The notes: a model not told the origin generated them from the letters alone. A stretch of DNA of 64,000 nucleotides from JBGAHD01 sp044226395 (GCA_044226395.1 JBGAHD010000003.1:992001-1056000), one strand, 5' to 3'; shown: positions 18,034-27,171, counted from the first letter of the stretch. Numbers and translations are program-made.

Positions 18034-18063
18034 TTCTACAACTGTAGTACGACACTTGTAGAA
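18034..18063. promoter_or_regulatory. BlaI-type operator dyad before the BlaI/M56 operon
   Basis: A perfect 8-bp inverted repeat, TTCTACAA (18034-18041) and TTGTAGAA (18056-18063), with an inner CTACAACTGTAG dyad that repeats the same half-site. The TACA...TGTA core is the known BlaI/MecI/CopY operator pattern. It ends only 7 bases before the blaI-like start codon, so bound repressor would cover the ribosome-binding region and probably the transcription start, giving autorepression. Confidence 0.75.
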
Positions 18064-18070
18064 GAAACCG

Positions 18071-18457
18071 ATGAGCGACAAGTCCCTCGATGCGAGCTTG
18101 AGCGATCTGCAGATCGCGGTGATGCGCGTGCTTTGGGCGCGCGGGGAGTGCACCACGGCCGAGGTGGCCGAAGGCCTGGACCGCGACCTCGCGCACACGA
18201 CGGTGGCGACCTTGCTGACGCGGCTGGAAAAGCGCGGCGTGGTCGACGCGCGTCGCGATGGCCGTCAGATTGTTTACCGCGCGCGCGTGGCCGAGGCCGA
18301 CGTGAAGCGCACCATGGTCGCGGATTTGCTCGGCACTTTGTTCGGCGGCGATGCCAAGGCGCTGGTCGCGCATCTGGTGCGCGAGGAAGAAATCGCGCCC
18401 GGCGATCTGGACAAGGTGCGTCGCCTGTTGGCCAAGTCGGAGACGCGCGATGAATGA
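18071..18457 (+). CDS. BlaI/MecI/CopY-family transcriptional repressor
   Basis: A 128-residue winged-helix repressor: LSDLQIAVMRVLWARGECTTAEVAEGL and AHTTVATLLTRLEKRGVVDARRDGR are the canonical BlaI DNA-binding helices, followed by a helical dimerisation tail. In the family, the partner M56 metallopeptidase receptor triggers cleavage of the repressor after signal binding. The partner gene overlaps its stop codon by eight bases. An operator-like dyad sits directly upstream. No beta-lactamase gene is nearby, so the regulated response is unknown. Confidence 0.93.
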   Translation: MSDKSLDASLSDLQIAVMRVLWARGECTTAEVAEGLDRDLAHTTVATLLTRLEKRGVVDARRDGRQIVYRARVAEADVKRTMVADLLGTLFGGDAKALVAHLVREEEIAPGDLDKVRRLLAKSETRDE

Positions 18458-21400
18458 GCTCGGTCTGTGGTTGGCCGCGTACGTCGGCACGGCATGGCTG
18501 CACGGCGTGATGGCGTTCGCCGCGGTGTGGATGGCGATCCGCGCGCGGGTGCTGGTGGCACCTTCGTCGCGCGAAGCCGCGTGGCGCGTGGTGGTGATCG
18601 CGCCCTTGCTGACGGCGGCGTTGCAGTTGGCGATTGGCGAGGCTTCGCTGGCGCCGAGATTTGCGTTGTCGACTTCGCCCGCCGATGCATCGATTGCACC
18701 CGAACCGGTGAGTTCCGCGCCAGCGAATGCGCGTGACGACGGTGGAGTGTCGCGACGCGGTTCGGTGCGTGTGTACGACTTGATGCCGCTGCGTGGGGAT
18801 CGTCATGAGGCGCGAGTCGAAGACGTCGTGGCGCGCGATCTGCCGCGTGCGACCGTCGTGCCCTTGGTTGATGAAACGACGCACGAAATTCCGGTGGCGC
18901 GACTTCAAGACGCGAGTTTGCGCGGTGATGTTGCTCGGCCGTCGACATTGTCTTCGCGCGAGGCGGTGGGTGCTGCTTCAAGGTTCAATCGCGGCGAAGA
19001 CTTGCTCCGCCTCGCCATCATGATCGGCGGTTGGCTCTGGATCGCGCTCGCGGCCGGCATCAGCGCGCGCGTGCTGGGTCGTTGGGTGATGGCGCGACGT
19101 CGCGCGCGTGAATTGCCGCGCATCGACGATGCGGCGACGCGCGACATGGCCGCGCGCCTGGCGCGCCGTCTGCGTCTGCGCATGCCCGCGTTGTTGCGCG
19201 ATGACGCGCTCGACGGCCCCGTGGCGCTGGCGCCCGATCGCGTGTGCGTGCCGGGCTGGATGCTGGCGCGTCTGGCGCCCGCGCAGCGCGAAGCCATGCT
19301 GGCGCACGAACTCGCGCATCTGGCGCGCGGCGATGTGTGGTGGCGCGTGGCGCTGACGCTCGCCGCCAACGTGGTGCCGGCGCGGGGCACGCATTACGCG
19401 TGTCGCGAGCTCGACGCGCTGGCCGAACATGCTTGTGATGCTTTCGCCGCGCGGCAGGGTTCCGACCCGCGCGCGCTCGCCGAATGTCTAGCGTTGTGCG
19501 CCGAACGTGGCGCGCCGCGCAAGGGTCCCGATTTCGCGGTGGCGATGGCCTCGGCGCCTTCGTCGCTGATCGAGCGGGTGCAACGACTGATCGAGGACAG
19601 ACCCATGCGATTTGAAAAACTGGGCCGCGCGCGCGGCCTATTGTTGGCGGCCAGTGTGTTGGGCGCGGCGGTGCTGCTGCCCGGCATGGCGCCACGCGTG
19701 CTCGCGGATGCGGGCGATGCCGGCGTGGTGAGCGCCGCGATTGCTGGCGCGCAAGTTTCGCCGGCGCCGGAAGCTTCGACTTCGAGCGATGCGATGAGTG
19801 CCGACGCCTATGCGCCGACGCCGGAAGCTTCGGCATCGAGCGAGCCTGTCGTGGCCGAAGCTTACGCACCGACGCCAATGCCCACGGCGTCGAGCGAAGC
19901 CTATGCCGAAGCCAGCGCGCCCACGCCGCGACCGATGATCGCGCCGCGCGCCGAAGCATCGACGTCGCGTCCCACCGCTGACGCCACGGCATCGGCACCG
20001 CGCGCGAATGCCGCGCCCACGCCGCGCCCCACCGCGATCGCTCCGATCGCGCCCGTTGCTCCGATCGGCCACGCCATTCCCGCGATCGCGCCGACGCCCG
20101 TCGCCGATGCCGCCGCGCCGAGCGCGCGCGGCGTGACCGCGCCGCGAGCCGTGTTGGCGCGCAGCGCTTCCGCGTCGCGCGGCGCCGATATGCAGGATCC
20201 GCCGTCGCCGCCGGAACAGCCCGCGCAGCCGGAACAACCCGCGCCGCCGCCGCCCGCCGATGAGATGGCGCCCGCGAATGCGCCGCCGCCGCCGTCGCGG
20301 CCCACGCCGCCGGGCGTGCCCGCGCGCCATCGTGATGGTGTCCCCACGCCGCCGCCGCCGCCGGCCAAGGCACCGGAAGCTCCGCCTTCGCCGCCCGCGC
20401 CGCCTTCGCAGCCGGCGCCGCAGGCACCGCCTTCGCCGCCCGAGCCGCCGACTCCGCCGAAAGGCAAGCACGGGTCCGACAATGTCGCCACCAGCATCAG
20501 CATCACGGATTGGATCTTCGGCAAGCATCTGAGCGTGCAACATCGTCGCCCGGGCCTGATGTTGAATGTCGAAGCCGATGGCGATTTCAGTTTCAACACG
20601 CAAGAGAATGACGTAGCGACCTTGAGCGATGAGATGACCATCGAGGAACAACGCGATGGCGTCACGCGCCAGATCCATTTCACCTTCACCGATGGTCGCA
20701 TCGCGCGCGAGTTCAGCGTTGATGGCGAGACGCGTCCCTTCGACGATCAAGCGCGGCAATGGCTGGCGCAGGTCGTGCCGGCGGTGATGCGAGAGAGCGG
20801 TTACGACGCCGAGGCGCGCGTCGATCGCATCCTCGCGCGCGGCGGCGCCAATGCCGTGATCGACGAGATCGGTCTCATCGGCGCGGAATCGGTGCGCGCG
20901 AACTATCTGGGCCTGCTGTTTGGCAAGCAGACGCTCGATGCCGCGCAGCTCGATCGCGCGGTGGCCCTGGCCAGCGAGATCGATTCCAACTACGCGTTGC
21001 GCGAGGCGCTGACCGAGGCCTACGACCATCAGACCCTGCCGCCCGCGACGCAGATGGCGACCCTCAAGATCGCCGCGCGCTTTGATTCCGACTATGAACG
21101 TCGCGAACTGCTGACCACGATCGTCGAGCACATGGCCGATGACGAGCAGCTGCGCGCCGCGTGGTTCGATGCCGCGGACCAGGTCGAGTCGTCCTACGAG
21201 CATCGCGTCGCGATCACGGAGTTCCTGGACCATGCGCGCGCCAGCGAGGCGAGCGTGATCCGCGCCATCGCGTCGGCGCGCGGCATCGAGTCGAACTACG
21301 AGCGTCGCGAAGCGCTGAGCGCGATCGCGCCGGCGGTGGCGCGTTCGGAACGTGCGGCGATCGACTACGCCAATGCCGTCGCGGAGATTTCTTCCAGTTA

Positions 21401-21647
21401 CGAAGCGCGCGTGGCGCTGAGCGAGCTGGTCGAAAACGCCGACCTCTCGCCCGCGGCGGCGATGGCGGTGTTGCGCGCGTCGCGCGTGATCACGTCCGAC
21501 TACGAGCGCCGCGAAGCCATGGTCGCCTTGGCCGAGCGCATGCCCAACGACGCGGGTTTGATCAATGAGTACCGCGCTTCGGCGCGCGAGCTTGGCAACT
21601 ACGAACGCGGCGAGGCCGAGCGCGCCCTCGATCGTTTCGCGCAGTGA
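18450..21647 (+). CDS. M56-family (BlaR1-like) membrane metallopeptidase with Pro/Ala-rich linker and YERR-repeat C-terminus
   Basis: A 1065-residue protein starting at ATG 18450 inside the end of the repressor gene. Hydrophobic helices lie at about 5-35, 45-62 and 185-205. The zinc motif HELAH (286-290) and the downstream ELDALAEHACDAFA match BlaR1/M56 peptidases. After another membrane segment (about 393-411, LLLAASVLGAAVLLPG) comes roughly 250 residues of Ala/Thr/Ser/Pro-rich low-complexity sequence. The C-terminal 300 residues hold seven repeats about 34-35 residues apart with core [SG]-x-Y-E-x-R (SNYALREAL, SDYERRELL, SSYEHRVAI, SNYERREAL, SSYEARVAL, SDYERREAM, GNYERGEAE). There is no penicillin-binding sensor domain, so it senses something other than a beta-lactam. 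Predicted role: signal receptor that inactivates the BlaI-like repressor. Confidence 0.88.
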   Translation: MNELGLWLAAYVGTAWLHGVMAFAAVWMAIRARVLVAPSSREAAWRVVVIAPLLTAALQLAIGEASLAPRFALSTSPADASIAPEPVSSAPANARDDGGVSRRGSVRVYDLMPLRGDRHEARVEDVVARDLPRATVVPLVDETTHEIPVARLQDASLRGDVARPSTLSSREAVGAASRFNRGEDLLRLAIMIGGWLWIALAAGISARVLGRWVMARRRARELPRIDDAATRDMAARLARRLRLRMPALLRDDALDGPVALAPDRVCVPGWMLARLAPAQREAMLAHELAHLARGDVWWRVALTLAANVVPARGTHYACRELDALAEHACDAFAARQGSDPRALAECLALCAERGAPRKGPDFAVAMASAPSSLIERVQRLIEDRPMRFEKLGRARGLLLAASVLGAAVLLPGMAPRVLADAGDAGVVSAAIAGAQVSPAPEASTSSDAMSADAYAPTPEASASSEPVVAEAYAPTPMPTASSEAYAEASAPTPRPMIAPRAEASTSRPTADATASAPRANAAPTPRPTAIAPIAPVAPIGHAIPAIAPTPVADAAAPSARGVTAPRAVLARSASASRGADMQDPPSPPEQPAQPEQPAPPPPADEMAPANAPPPPSRPTPPGVPARHRDGVPTPPPPPAKAPEAPPSPPAPPSQPAPQAPPSPPEPPTPPKGKHGSDNVATSISITDWIFGKHLSVQHRRPGLMLNVEADGDFSFNTQENDVATLSDEMTIEEQRDGVTRQIHFTFTDGRIAREFSVDGETRPFDDQARQWLAQVVPAVMRESGYDAEARVDRILARGGANAVIDEIGLIGAESVRANYLGLLFGKQTLDAAQLDRAVALASEIDSNYALREALTEAYDHQTLPPATQMATLKIAARFDSDYERRELLTTIVEHMADDEQLRAAWFDAADQVESSYEHRVAITEFLDHARASEASVIRAIASARGIESNYERREALSAIAPAVARSERAAIDYANAVAEISSSYEARVALSELVENADLSPAAAMAVLRASRVITSDYERREAMVALAERMPNDAGLINEYRASARELGNYERGEAERALDRFAQ

Positions 21648-21655
21648 ACCGTGGC

Positions 21656-21676
21656 GGACGCGCTCGATTCGCGTCC
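21656..21676. terminator. hairpin between convergent M56 and yggX genes
   Basis: GGACGCG (21656-21662) pairs with CGCGTCC (21670-21676) in the 33-base gap between two convergent genes, a position suited to a bidirectional terminator. It has no strong T-run. Confidence 0.45.
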
Positions 21677-21680
21677 ACCC

Positions 21681-21953
21681 TCATTCGGTGGGCGGCACGT
21701 AGCCGACGGGTTTGTCGGCGCCGCCGCCGAAGAGGAATTTTTCCATCTCGGCTTCGAGAAACTTGCGCGTCTTCGGATCGAGCGGCGAAAGACGGTTTTC
21801 GTTGATCAGCATGGTCTGGTGCGCCAGCCACTCGGCCCACGCGGGCTTGGAGATCTGCGCGTAGACGCGCTTGCCCAGTTCGCCGGGCCAGGGCGCGAAG
21901 TCCAGGCCTTCGGCGTCGCGACCCAGGCGCGCGCAGTGAACGACTCGGCTCAT
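21681..21953 (-). CDS. yggX: Fe(2+)-trafficking / oxidative damage protection protein YggX
   Basis: A 90-residue protein of the normal family length, beginning MSRVVHCARLGRDAEGLDF with the conserved Cys7 and ending GGGADKPVGYVPP. ISKPAWAEWLAHQTMLINENRL is the family core. It protects Fe-S proteins from oxidants and is linked to iron handling. It follows mutY by one base, the usual mutY-yggX arrangement in gammaproteobacteria, and MutY itself is an Fe-S enzyme. Confidence 0.96.
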   Translation of the reverse strand: MSRVVHCARLGRDAEGLDFAPWPGELGKRVYAQISKPAWAEWLAHQTMLINENRLSPLDPKTRKFLEAEMEKFLFGGGADKPVGYVPPTE

Positions 21954-21954
21954 T

Positions 21955-23022
21955 TCAGTCTCCCAAGGTGTCTAGCAACTCGCGCACGGGTCGAGGCAGG
22001 CCGACGGCGTCGAGTTGCGTGAGGTCGAGCCAGCGCAGCGCGTCATCGTCGCGCGCGCGCGTGGACGGCGCGGCGAGCGGGTAGACCTCGGGCTGGATCT
22101 CGAGCTTGAAGTGCGAAAACACGTGCGTGAACGGCGCAAGCGCGCGCGGCGCGTCGACCTTCAATCCATAACGTTCCGCGAATACGGCGCGCGCGTCTTC
22201 GCCCTCGTCGATCTGCGGCAACGAGAACAAACCACCCCAGATGCCCGTGGGCGGCCGACGTTCGACGAGCACGCGACCTTGCGCATCGCGCGCGATCAGC
22301 ATGCGCGTGCGTCGCGTCGGCACGGCGCGCGTGGCGCGCTTGCCGGGCAATTGCTCGACGATGTCGCGCGCCAGGGCCACGCAATCATCGCGAACCGGAC
22401 AGCGCGCGCAAGCGGGACGTCGACGCGTGCACAGCGTCGCGCCGAGATCCATCATCGCTTGCGTGTAGTCGGCCAGTCGCGACGTCGGCAAGCGATCTTC
22501 GGCCAATTGCCATAGCGCGCGTTGCACCGAGGTTTGTTCGACCGCGCCTTCGATGCCGGCATGACGCGCGAGCACGCGCCGCGCATTGCCATCGAGAATC
22601 GCATGCCGATCGCCGTGCGCCTGCGCCAGGATTGCGCCAGCGGTGGAGCGGCCGATGCCGGGCAGATCTGCGAGCGCGATGATGTCGCGCGGCAACTCGC
22701 CGTCGTGACGTTCGACGCAAGCCTGCGCGGCACGATGCAGATTGCGCGCGCGGGTGTAGTAACCCAAGCCCGCCCAGAGCGCGAGCACATCGTCGAGCGG
22801 CGCTTCGGCCAAATCACGCAGACGCGGAAAGCGCGCCATGAAGCGATCGAAATAGCCAATCACGGTCGCGACTTGGGTCTGCTGCAACATGATTTCGCTG
22901 ACCCACACGCGGTACGCGTGACGATCACGCTGCCAGGGCAGATCCTTGCGACCTTCGCGGTCGTACCACGCGAGCAGACGGTCCGCGAAGGTGGGCGTGG
23001 TCGTGTCGAGCGCGGCGTTCAT
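21955..23022 (-). CDS. mutY: A/G-specific adenine DNA glycosylase MutY
   Basis: A 355-residue MutY. Catalytic Glu43 lies in VSEIMLQQTQV. The helix-hairpin-helix is LADLPGIGRSTAGAIL with the catalytic Asp in AILDGN. The 4Fe-4S cluster cysteines are visible in CTRRRPACARCPVRDDC. The C-terminal NUDIX-like domain (starting near RMLIARDAQGRVLVERRP) recognises 8-oxoguanine. It removes adenine mispaired with oxidised guanine. It sits 25 bases after an AsmA-like gene and 1 base before yggX, probably in one transcript. Confidence 0.97.
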   Translation of the reverse strand: MNAALDTTTPTFADRLLAWYDREGRKDLPWQRDRHAYRVWVSEIMLQQTQVATVIGYFDRFMARFPRLRDLAEAPLDDVLALWAGLGYYTRARNLHRAAQACVERHDGELPRDIIALADLPGIGRSTAGAILAQAHGDRHAILDGNARRVLARHAGIEGAVEQTSVQRALWQLAEDRLPTSRLADYTQAMMDLGATLCTRRRPACARCPVRDDCVALARDIVEQLPGKRATRAVPTRRTRMLIARDAQGRVLVERRPPTGIWGGLFSLPQIDEGEDARAVFAERYGLKVDAPRALAPFTHVFSHFKLEIQPEVYPLAAPSTRARDDDALRWLDLTQLDAVGLPRPVRELLDTLGD

Positions 23023-23047
23023 GGCGTGACGGCGTGAATCCGTTCGA

Positions 23048-24328
23048 TCACGGCTTGGCGCTCGGCGCTTCGCCGGCTTCGATACGCAAGCCTTCGACGC
23101 GCGTGCCGCCGATGTTCAACAAGGGCAGTTCGGCTTGACCGCGCCATTGCCGCGAGATCTCGTCGATGACTTCGGGCAGTGGCCGCGAGGCATCGGGCAG
23201 GGCCGCGCCGACAAGGCTCGCGCGCATCGGCACGCCACCGAGCGTGCCATCGGCGACGAGCGCGAACGCCGCCGCGCCACCACGCACCACGCGCAGCGCG
23301 AGTTCGCTGCGCGAATCGGGCGCGCCGGTTTCGGGCAGCGGTGGTAACCACGCGGGCCACACGTCCGCGCGCACCGTTACTTCGGCCGACCAGGCGGCGG
23401 CGGAGTCGAAGGCGAGGCGGCCGGTGAAATCGAGTGGCATGGCGCGTTGTTCGAGGGTGAGCGTGCGCGGATCAGTTTTTGTCGCGGGTGCGGTGTTGGT
23501 GGTCGGCGTGTCCGCGGCGCTCGTGACCAAAGTCGGCGTCGTCGCGGTGCTCGGTGGCTTGGCCGTGCTCGCGGGCGACGTCGTCGCGGCTTTCGTATTC
23601 GCCGCGACGCCACTCGACGCACCAACCACCGCATTCACCGGCGCCGAAACCTCATCCGCCACATCATCCACGGTGCAACGCGCCTGAAGTTCATCCAGGG
23701 CGATGCCACCTTCGGTGTTCCGCGGCGTGGCGTTCAACTGCAGGCGATAGGTGATGCCATCGCGGCGCCAGCGCACCGTCGGCGCGAAGGCTTCGTCGAC
23801 GGCCAGGCGCGGAAAGCTCACGCTCAACGGGCCTTGCGTGGGCGCGTCTTCGGTCGCGATCCAGCGCAGATTGCGCAGCGTCATCTGGCTGCCGATGGTC
23901 GGCCAGCGCAAGGGCAGGGGCGGGCCGTCATCGACGCTGACGCGCTTGCCCCACCATTGCTCGACACGCGACAGATGCAGCAGCGGTTGTTCGATGCGGA
24001 TGGCTTCGATGCGAATCTCGCGCGACCACAGCGCGCTCCACGGCACGCTGACGGTGAGGCGTCGCGCTTCGATCAAGGGTTCCGTGGCGCCGGCGGCGCT
24101 GGCGCGCACGTTCTCGGCTTGCATCGCCAGGCGCGGCCAGAACTCGAAGCGCGCCGGCGCGCCGAGCGCGATCTCAAGACCCAATTCGGCGCGCGCGCGT
24201 TCGATCAAAAAATTCGTCAGGCGCGAACGATCCAGCGCCACGCGCCAGAAAATGAATCCGCCCAGGCCCAGCGCGATCAGCAGCACCCAGGGCCAGCGAC
24301 GCCGTCGTCGTGGCGCGGCCGCGTTCAT
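23048..24328 (-). CDS. AsmA-family inner-membrane-anchored periplasmic protein
   Basis: A 426-residue protein with a basic N-terminus (PRRRRRWPW) and one N-terminal transmembrane helix (WVLLIALGLGGFIFW), followed by AsmA-like sequence (LIERARAELGLEIALGAPARFEFWPRL, typical for the N-terminal AsmA domain). The middle carries about 60 residues of Thr/Ala/Pro/Ser-rich linker. AsmA-like proteins are repeat-beta-groove proteins linked to lipid or outer-membrane homeostasis. The start overlaps the ftsY stop by four bases (ATGA). Confidence 0.8.
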   Translation of the reverse strand: MNAAAPRRRRRWPWVLLIALGLGGFIFWRVALDRSRLTNFLIERARAELGLEIALGAPARFEFWPRLAMQAENVRASAAGATEPLIEARRLTVSVPWSALWSREIRIEAIRIEQPLLHLSRVEQWWGKRVSVDDGPPLPLRWPTIGSQMTLRNLRWIATEDAPTQGPLSVSFPRLAVDEAFAPTVRWRRDGITYRLQLNATPRNTEGGIALDELQARCTVDDVADEVSAPVNAVVGASSGVAANTKAATTSPASTAKPPSTATTPTLVTSAADTPTTNTAPATKTDPRTLTLEQRAMPLDFTGRLAFDSAAAWSAEVTVRADVWPAWLPPLPETGAPDSRSELALRVVRGGAAAFALVADGTLGGVPMRASLVGAALPDASRPLPEVIDEISRQWRGQAELPLLNIGGTRVEGLRIEAGEAPSAKP

Positions 24329-25332
24329 GCGTTGGTGCCGATCTGCTCCGGCAACAAGCCGTCGACGTAGGCCTCGGGGTCGAACACGCGCAGATCGTCG
24401 AGCGATTCGCCGACGCCGACGAAGCGGATCGGAATGCCGATCTCGCGCGCCAGGGCGAAGATCACGCCGCCCTTGGCCGTGCCATCGAGCTTGGTCACCG
24501 CCAGGCCCGTCACGCCCACGGCCTTGTCGAACTGACGCACTTGATTGAGCGCGTTCTGACCGGTGGTGCCATCGATCACTTGCAGCACTTCGTGCGGCGC
24601 TTCGCTGTCGAGCTTGCTCAGCACGCGGCGAATCTTCGACAACTCATCCATCAAGCCGAGCTGCGTGTGCAGACGACCCGCGGTGTCGGCGATCAAGACA
24701 TCGATGTCGCGCGACTGCGCGGACTTGAGCGCATCGAAGATCACCGACGCCGAATCCGAGCCCGACGATTGCGCGACCACGTGCACATTGTTGCGTTCAC
24801 CCCAAGTCTTGAGCTGCTCGACCGCGGCGGCGCGGAAAGTATCGCCAGCGGCGAGCATCACGCGCGCGCCCTCGCGTTGCAGATGCTGGGCGAGCTTGCC
24901 GATGGTCGTGGTCTTGCCCACGCCATTGACGCCGACCACCATCAGCACGAAGGGCCGGCGATGCTCGTCGATCTCCAGCGGCTTGGACACCGGACGCAGC
25001 ATGCGCACCAGGTCGGCGCGCAACGAGGTCAGCAGTTGTCGCGCGTCGGCGAACTCGCGCGCTTGCATGCGCTTGCGCAGGTCATCGATGACGACCTTGG
25101 TCGCGGCGACGCCGAGGTCGGCGGTCAGCAGCACGGTCTCGAGTTCGTCGAGCAGATCGTCGTCCAGGCGCGGATTGCCCGAGAACAGGGCCGAGACCGC
25201 GCGTCCGAGCGCATTGCCGCGCAGGCGCTCGCGCCAGGTCGCGGGCTTGGGCGCCTCTGCGGGTTTTTCTTGCGGTTCGGTGGCCGGCGGCGGGCTCGCC
25301 TCGGCGGACTTTCGCTTCCAGAACTTGAACAT
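24325..25332 (-). CDS. ftsY: signal recognition particle receptor FtsY
   Basis: A 335-residue FtsY from ATG 25332 (MFKFWKRKSAEASPPPATEP). A longer in-frame extension upstream overlaps the divergent rsmD and is not used. A short acidic/Pro-rich A region leads into the N domain and the G domain: G1 GVNGVGKTT (134-142), the family insertion with AAGDTFRAAAVEQL, DTAGR, and TKLDG. It docks SRP-ribosome complexes at the membrane. It is divergent from rsmD with 58 bases between starts, the common ftsY/rsmD arrangement. Confidence 0.97.
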   Translation of the reverse strand: MFKFWKRKSAEASPPPATEPQEKPAEAPKPATWRERLRGNALGRAVSALFSGNPRLDDDLLDELETVLLTADLGVAATKVVIDDLRKRMQAREFADARQLLTSLRADLVRMLRPVSKPLEIDEHRRPFVLMVVGVNGVGKTTTIGKLAQHLQREGARVMLAAGDTFRAAAVEQLKTWGERNNVHVVAQSSGSDSASVIFDALKSAQSRDIDVLIADTAGRLHTQLGLMDELSKIRRVLSKLDSEAPHEVLQVIDGTTGQNALNQVRQFDKAVGVTGLAVTKLDGTAKGGVIFALAREIGIPIRFVGVGESLDDLRVFDPEAYVDGLLPEQIGTNA

Positions 25333-25390
25333 CGGGGCCAGGCTTGGGCTTAATCGCGCGCATGCTAACACTCGCCGAGCTCCCCCCGTC

Positions 25391-25963
25391 GTGAAACGCG
25401 CGCCCAGCAAGGCCCCGGGCAGCGTGCGCATTGTCGCCGGCCGGCTGCGCGGTTCGAAGCTGCCCGTGCCCGAAGCGCCCGGCTTGCGCCCGACCTCCGA
25501 TCGCGTGCGCGAAACCTTGTTCAACTGGCTGATGCCGGTGATCGAGGGCAGTCGTTGCCTGGACCTGTTCGCCGGCACGGGCGCGCTGGGCATCGAGGCC
25601 GCCTCGCGCGGCGCGCGCGAGGTCGTGCTGGTCGAGCACGACGCCCGCCTGGCGCGCGCGCTCGAAGCGCAGCTCGAACGCCTGCGCGTGCCCGAGGCGC
25701 GCGTGGTCTCGGGCGCGGCCGAAGGATTTTTGCGCGGCGCGGCGACGCCGTTCGATATCGTTTTCATCGATCCGCCATTCGCGCGCGATCTGTGGGGCTT
25801 GGTCGCCGAGGCGCTGGAGCAGGGCGGCTGGTTGCGCGCGAACGCCATGATCTACGTGGAATCGCCGCGCGATCAGGCCTTGAACCTGCCCGCGTGCTGG
25901 CAGCCGTGGCGCGAAGGCGCGGCCGGCGAAGTGCGTTACGCCCTGTATCGCCGCGCGCCCTGA
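25391..25963 (+). CDS. rsmD: 16S rRNA (guanine(966)-N(2))-methyltransferase RsmD
   Basis: 190 residues from a GTG at 25391. The family signature is clear: RIVAGRLRGSKLPVP, LRPTSDRVRETLFNWL, the SAM-binding motif LDLFAGTGALGIEAASRGA, and the catalytic DPPF in VFIDPPFARDLW. It methylates G966 of 16S rRNA. It lies upstream of coaD as in most gammaproteobacteria. Confidence 0.96.
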   Translation: MKRAPSKAPGSVRIVAGRLRGSKLPVPEAPGLRPTSDRVRETLFNWLMPVIEGSRCLDLFAGTGALGIEAASRGAREVVLVEHDARLARALEAQLERLRVPEARVVSGAAEGFLRGAATPFDIVFIDPPFARDLWGLVAEALEQGGWLRANAMIYVESPRDQALNLPACWQPWREGAAGEVRYALYRRAP

Positions 25964-26056
25964 CCGGGCCGCGGACCGCGCGCGGGTTCGCGCCCGGCTA
26001 TCGGCTGGCCGCGAGGCTCGGTTAAGCTAGGCGGGTCGCCGCAGACCCCGTCAGCC

Positions 26057-26548
26057 GTGAATCGAGCCCGCATCGCCATCTATCCGGGAACCTTCGACCC
26101 GATCACCAACGGTCACGTCGATTTGGTCACGCGTGCCGCGGCGCTGTTCGGGCGCGTGGTCGTGGCCATCGCCGAGAGTCCGTCCAAGGGCCCGGCGCTG
26201 CCGCTGGCCGAGCGCATCGAACTCGCGCGCGAAGCGCTGGCCGAGGTTCGCAATATCGAGGTGATGGGTTTTGATTCGCTGCTGGCGAACTTTGTGCGCG
26301 AGATCGGCGCCGGCGTGATCGTGCGCGGGCTGCGCGCGGTGTCGGACTTCGAATACGAGTTTCAGCTCGCCAGCATGAACCGGCATTTGATTCCCGAGGT
26401 CGAGACCCTATTCCTGACCCCGGCCGAACAATACAGTTTCATTTCCTCGACCCTGGTGCGCGAGATCGCGCGCCTGGGCGGCGATGTCTCGGGTTTCGTC
26501 CATCCCTCGGTGCAACGCGCCTTGCGCGCGCGTTACGTCAAGGCCTAG
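26057..26548 (+). CDS. coaD: pantetheine-phosphate adenylyltransferase CoaD
   Basis: 163 residues from a GTG start, normal length. The nucleotidyltransferase motif is YPGTFDPITNGHVDLV with the catalytic T/HxGH-like pair, and the C-terminal ISSTLVREIARLGG is the family signature. It makes dephospho-CoA from 4'-phosphopantetheine and ATP in coenzyme A synthesis. Confidence 0.97.
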   Translation: MNRARIAIYPGTFDPITNGHVDLVTRAAALFGRVVVAIAESPSKGPALPLAERIELAREALAEVRNIEVMGFDSLLANFVREIGAGVIVRGLRAVSDFEYEFQLASMNRHLIPEVETLFLTPAEQYSFISSTLVREIARLGGDVSGFVHPSVQRALRARYVKA

Positions 26549-26608
26549 TCGATAACGGGCGCCTCGCGTGGGCGTTCGTGCAAAGCGTCATCCATCAAGG
26601 ACTCAACT

Positions 26609-27121
26609 ATGAAAGCCATCCGTCATCTCTCGCTCGTCCTGGTCGCGCTGCTGTCGGTCGCGGCCTGCTCGAAGAAGGAAGAGGCCGCCAAGCCCGCCGC
26701 GCCCGTGGTCGTGCTCACGGCGCCGACCAACAACGACTCCGAGTCCTGGAAGGCTTATTTCCGTCAGGAACTGGGCCCCTACGTCGATCGTCGCTATCGT
26801 CGTCCGTTCACCTACTTCGTGCCCTCGGTCGACACCGCGGCGCCGGACGCGGCCGATCAGCAGGGTCTGTATGACCGTCAGCTCGAGAACGTGCAGAACG
26901 CGGTCGCGCGCGGCATTCAGGCCGGTTCAATGATCGCCTTCGGTGGCCCGGACTCGGCGCGCACCGGCGACATGATCACCGAGAGCTTCAAGCTCGCCGG
27001 TCCGAAGTCGCTCAAGGGCGTGCGCGTGGTGGTGATCGCCAGCGCCGACCAGCGCGCGCGCATCGAAGCGGCGGTGACGCCGACCGAGGCGGACTTCGTC
27101 TACCTCGAGCCCAAGCTGTAA
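26609..27121 (+). CDS. putative lipoprotein of unknown function
   Basis: A 170-residue protein with a lipoprotein signal peptide and lipobox LSVAAC (Cys at about residue 21), then SKKEEAAKPAAP linker. The mature part (AYFRQELGPYVDRRYRRPFTYFVPS, GIQAGSMIAFGGPDSARTGDMI, VRVVVIASADQRARIEAAV) looks like a small folded domain. No named family is recognised. It lies between coaD and the yfhL ferredoxin, where Lysobacterales often keep such a lipoprotein. Confidence 0.7.
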   Translation: MKAIRHLSLVLVALLSVAACSKKEEAAKPAAPVVVLTAPTNNDSESWKAYFRQELGPYVDRRYRRPFTYFVPSVDTAAPDAADQQGLYDRQLENVQNAVARGIQAGSMIAFGGPDSARTGDMITESFKLAGPKSLKGVRVVVIASADQRARIEAAVTPTEADFVYLEPKL

Positions 27122-27149
27122 GCGATATCAAACCCGTCATTCGTGTTAC

Positions 27150-27171
27150 GGCGGGAGCGCGCGCTCCCGCC
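27150..27171. terminator. perfect 22-bp palindrome between lipoprotein and ferredoxin genes
   Basis: GGCGGGAGCGC (27150-27160) is followed directly by its exact reverse complement (27161-27171). It lies 29 bases after the lipoprotein stop and 23 bases before the ferredoxin start. It probably ends or attenuates the upstream transcript; no T-run follows. Confidence 0.5.

Noticed and set aside
19740..20460. Frameshift or separate gene in the Pro/Ala-rich part of the M56 protein
   Set aside because: The frame stays open through the low-complexity linker and resumes well-formed repeats afterwards, so a single long protein is the simpler reading.
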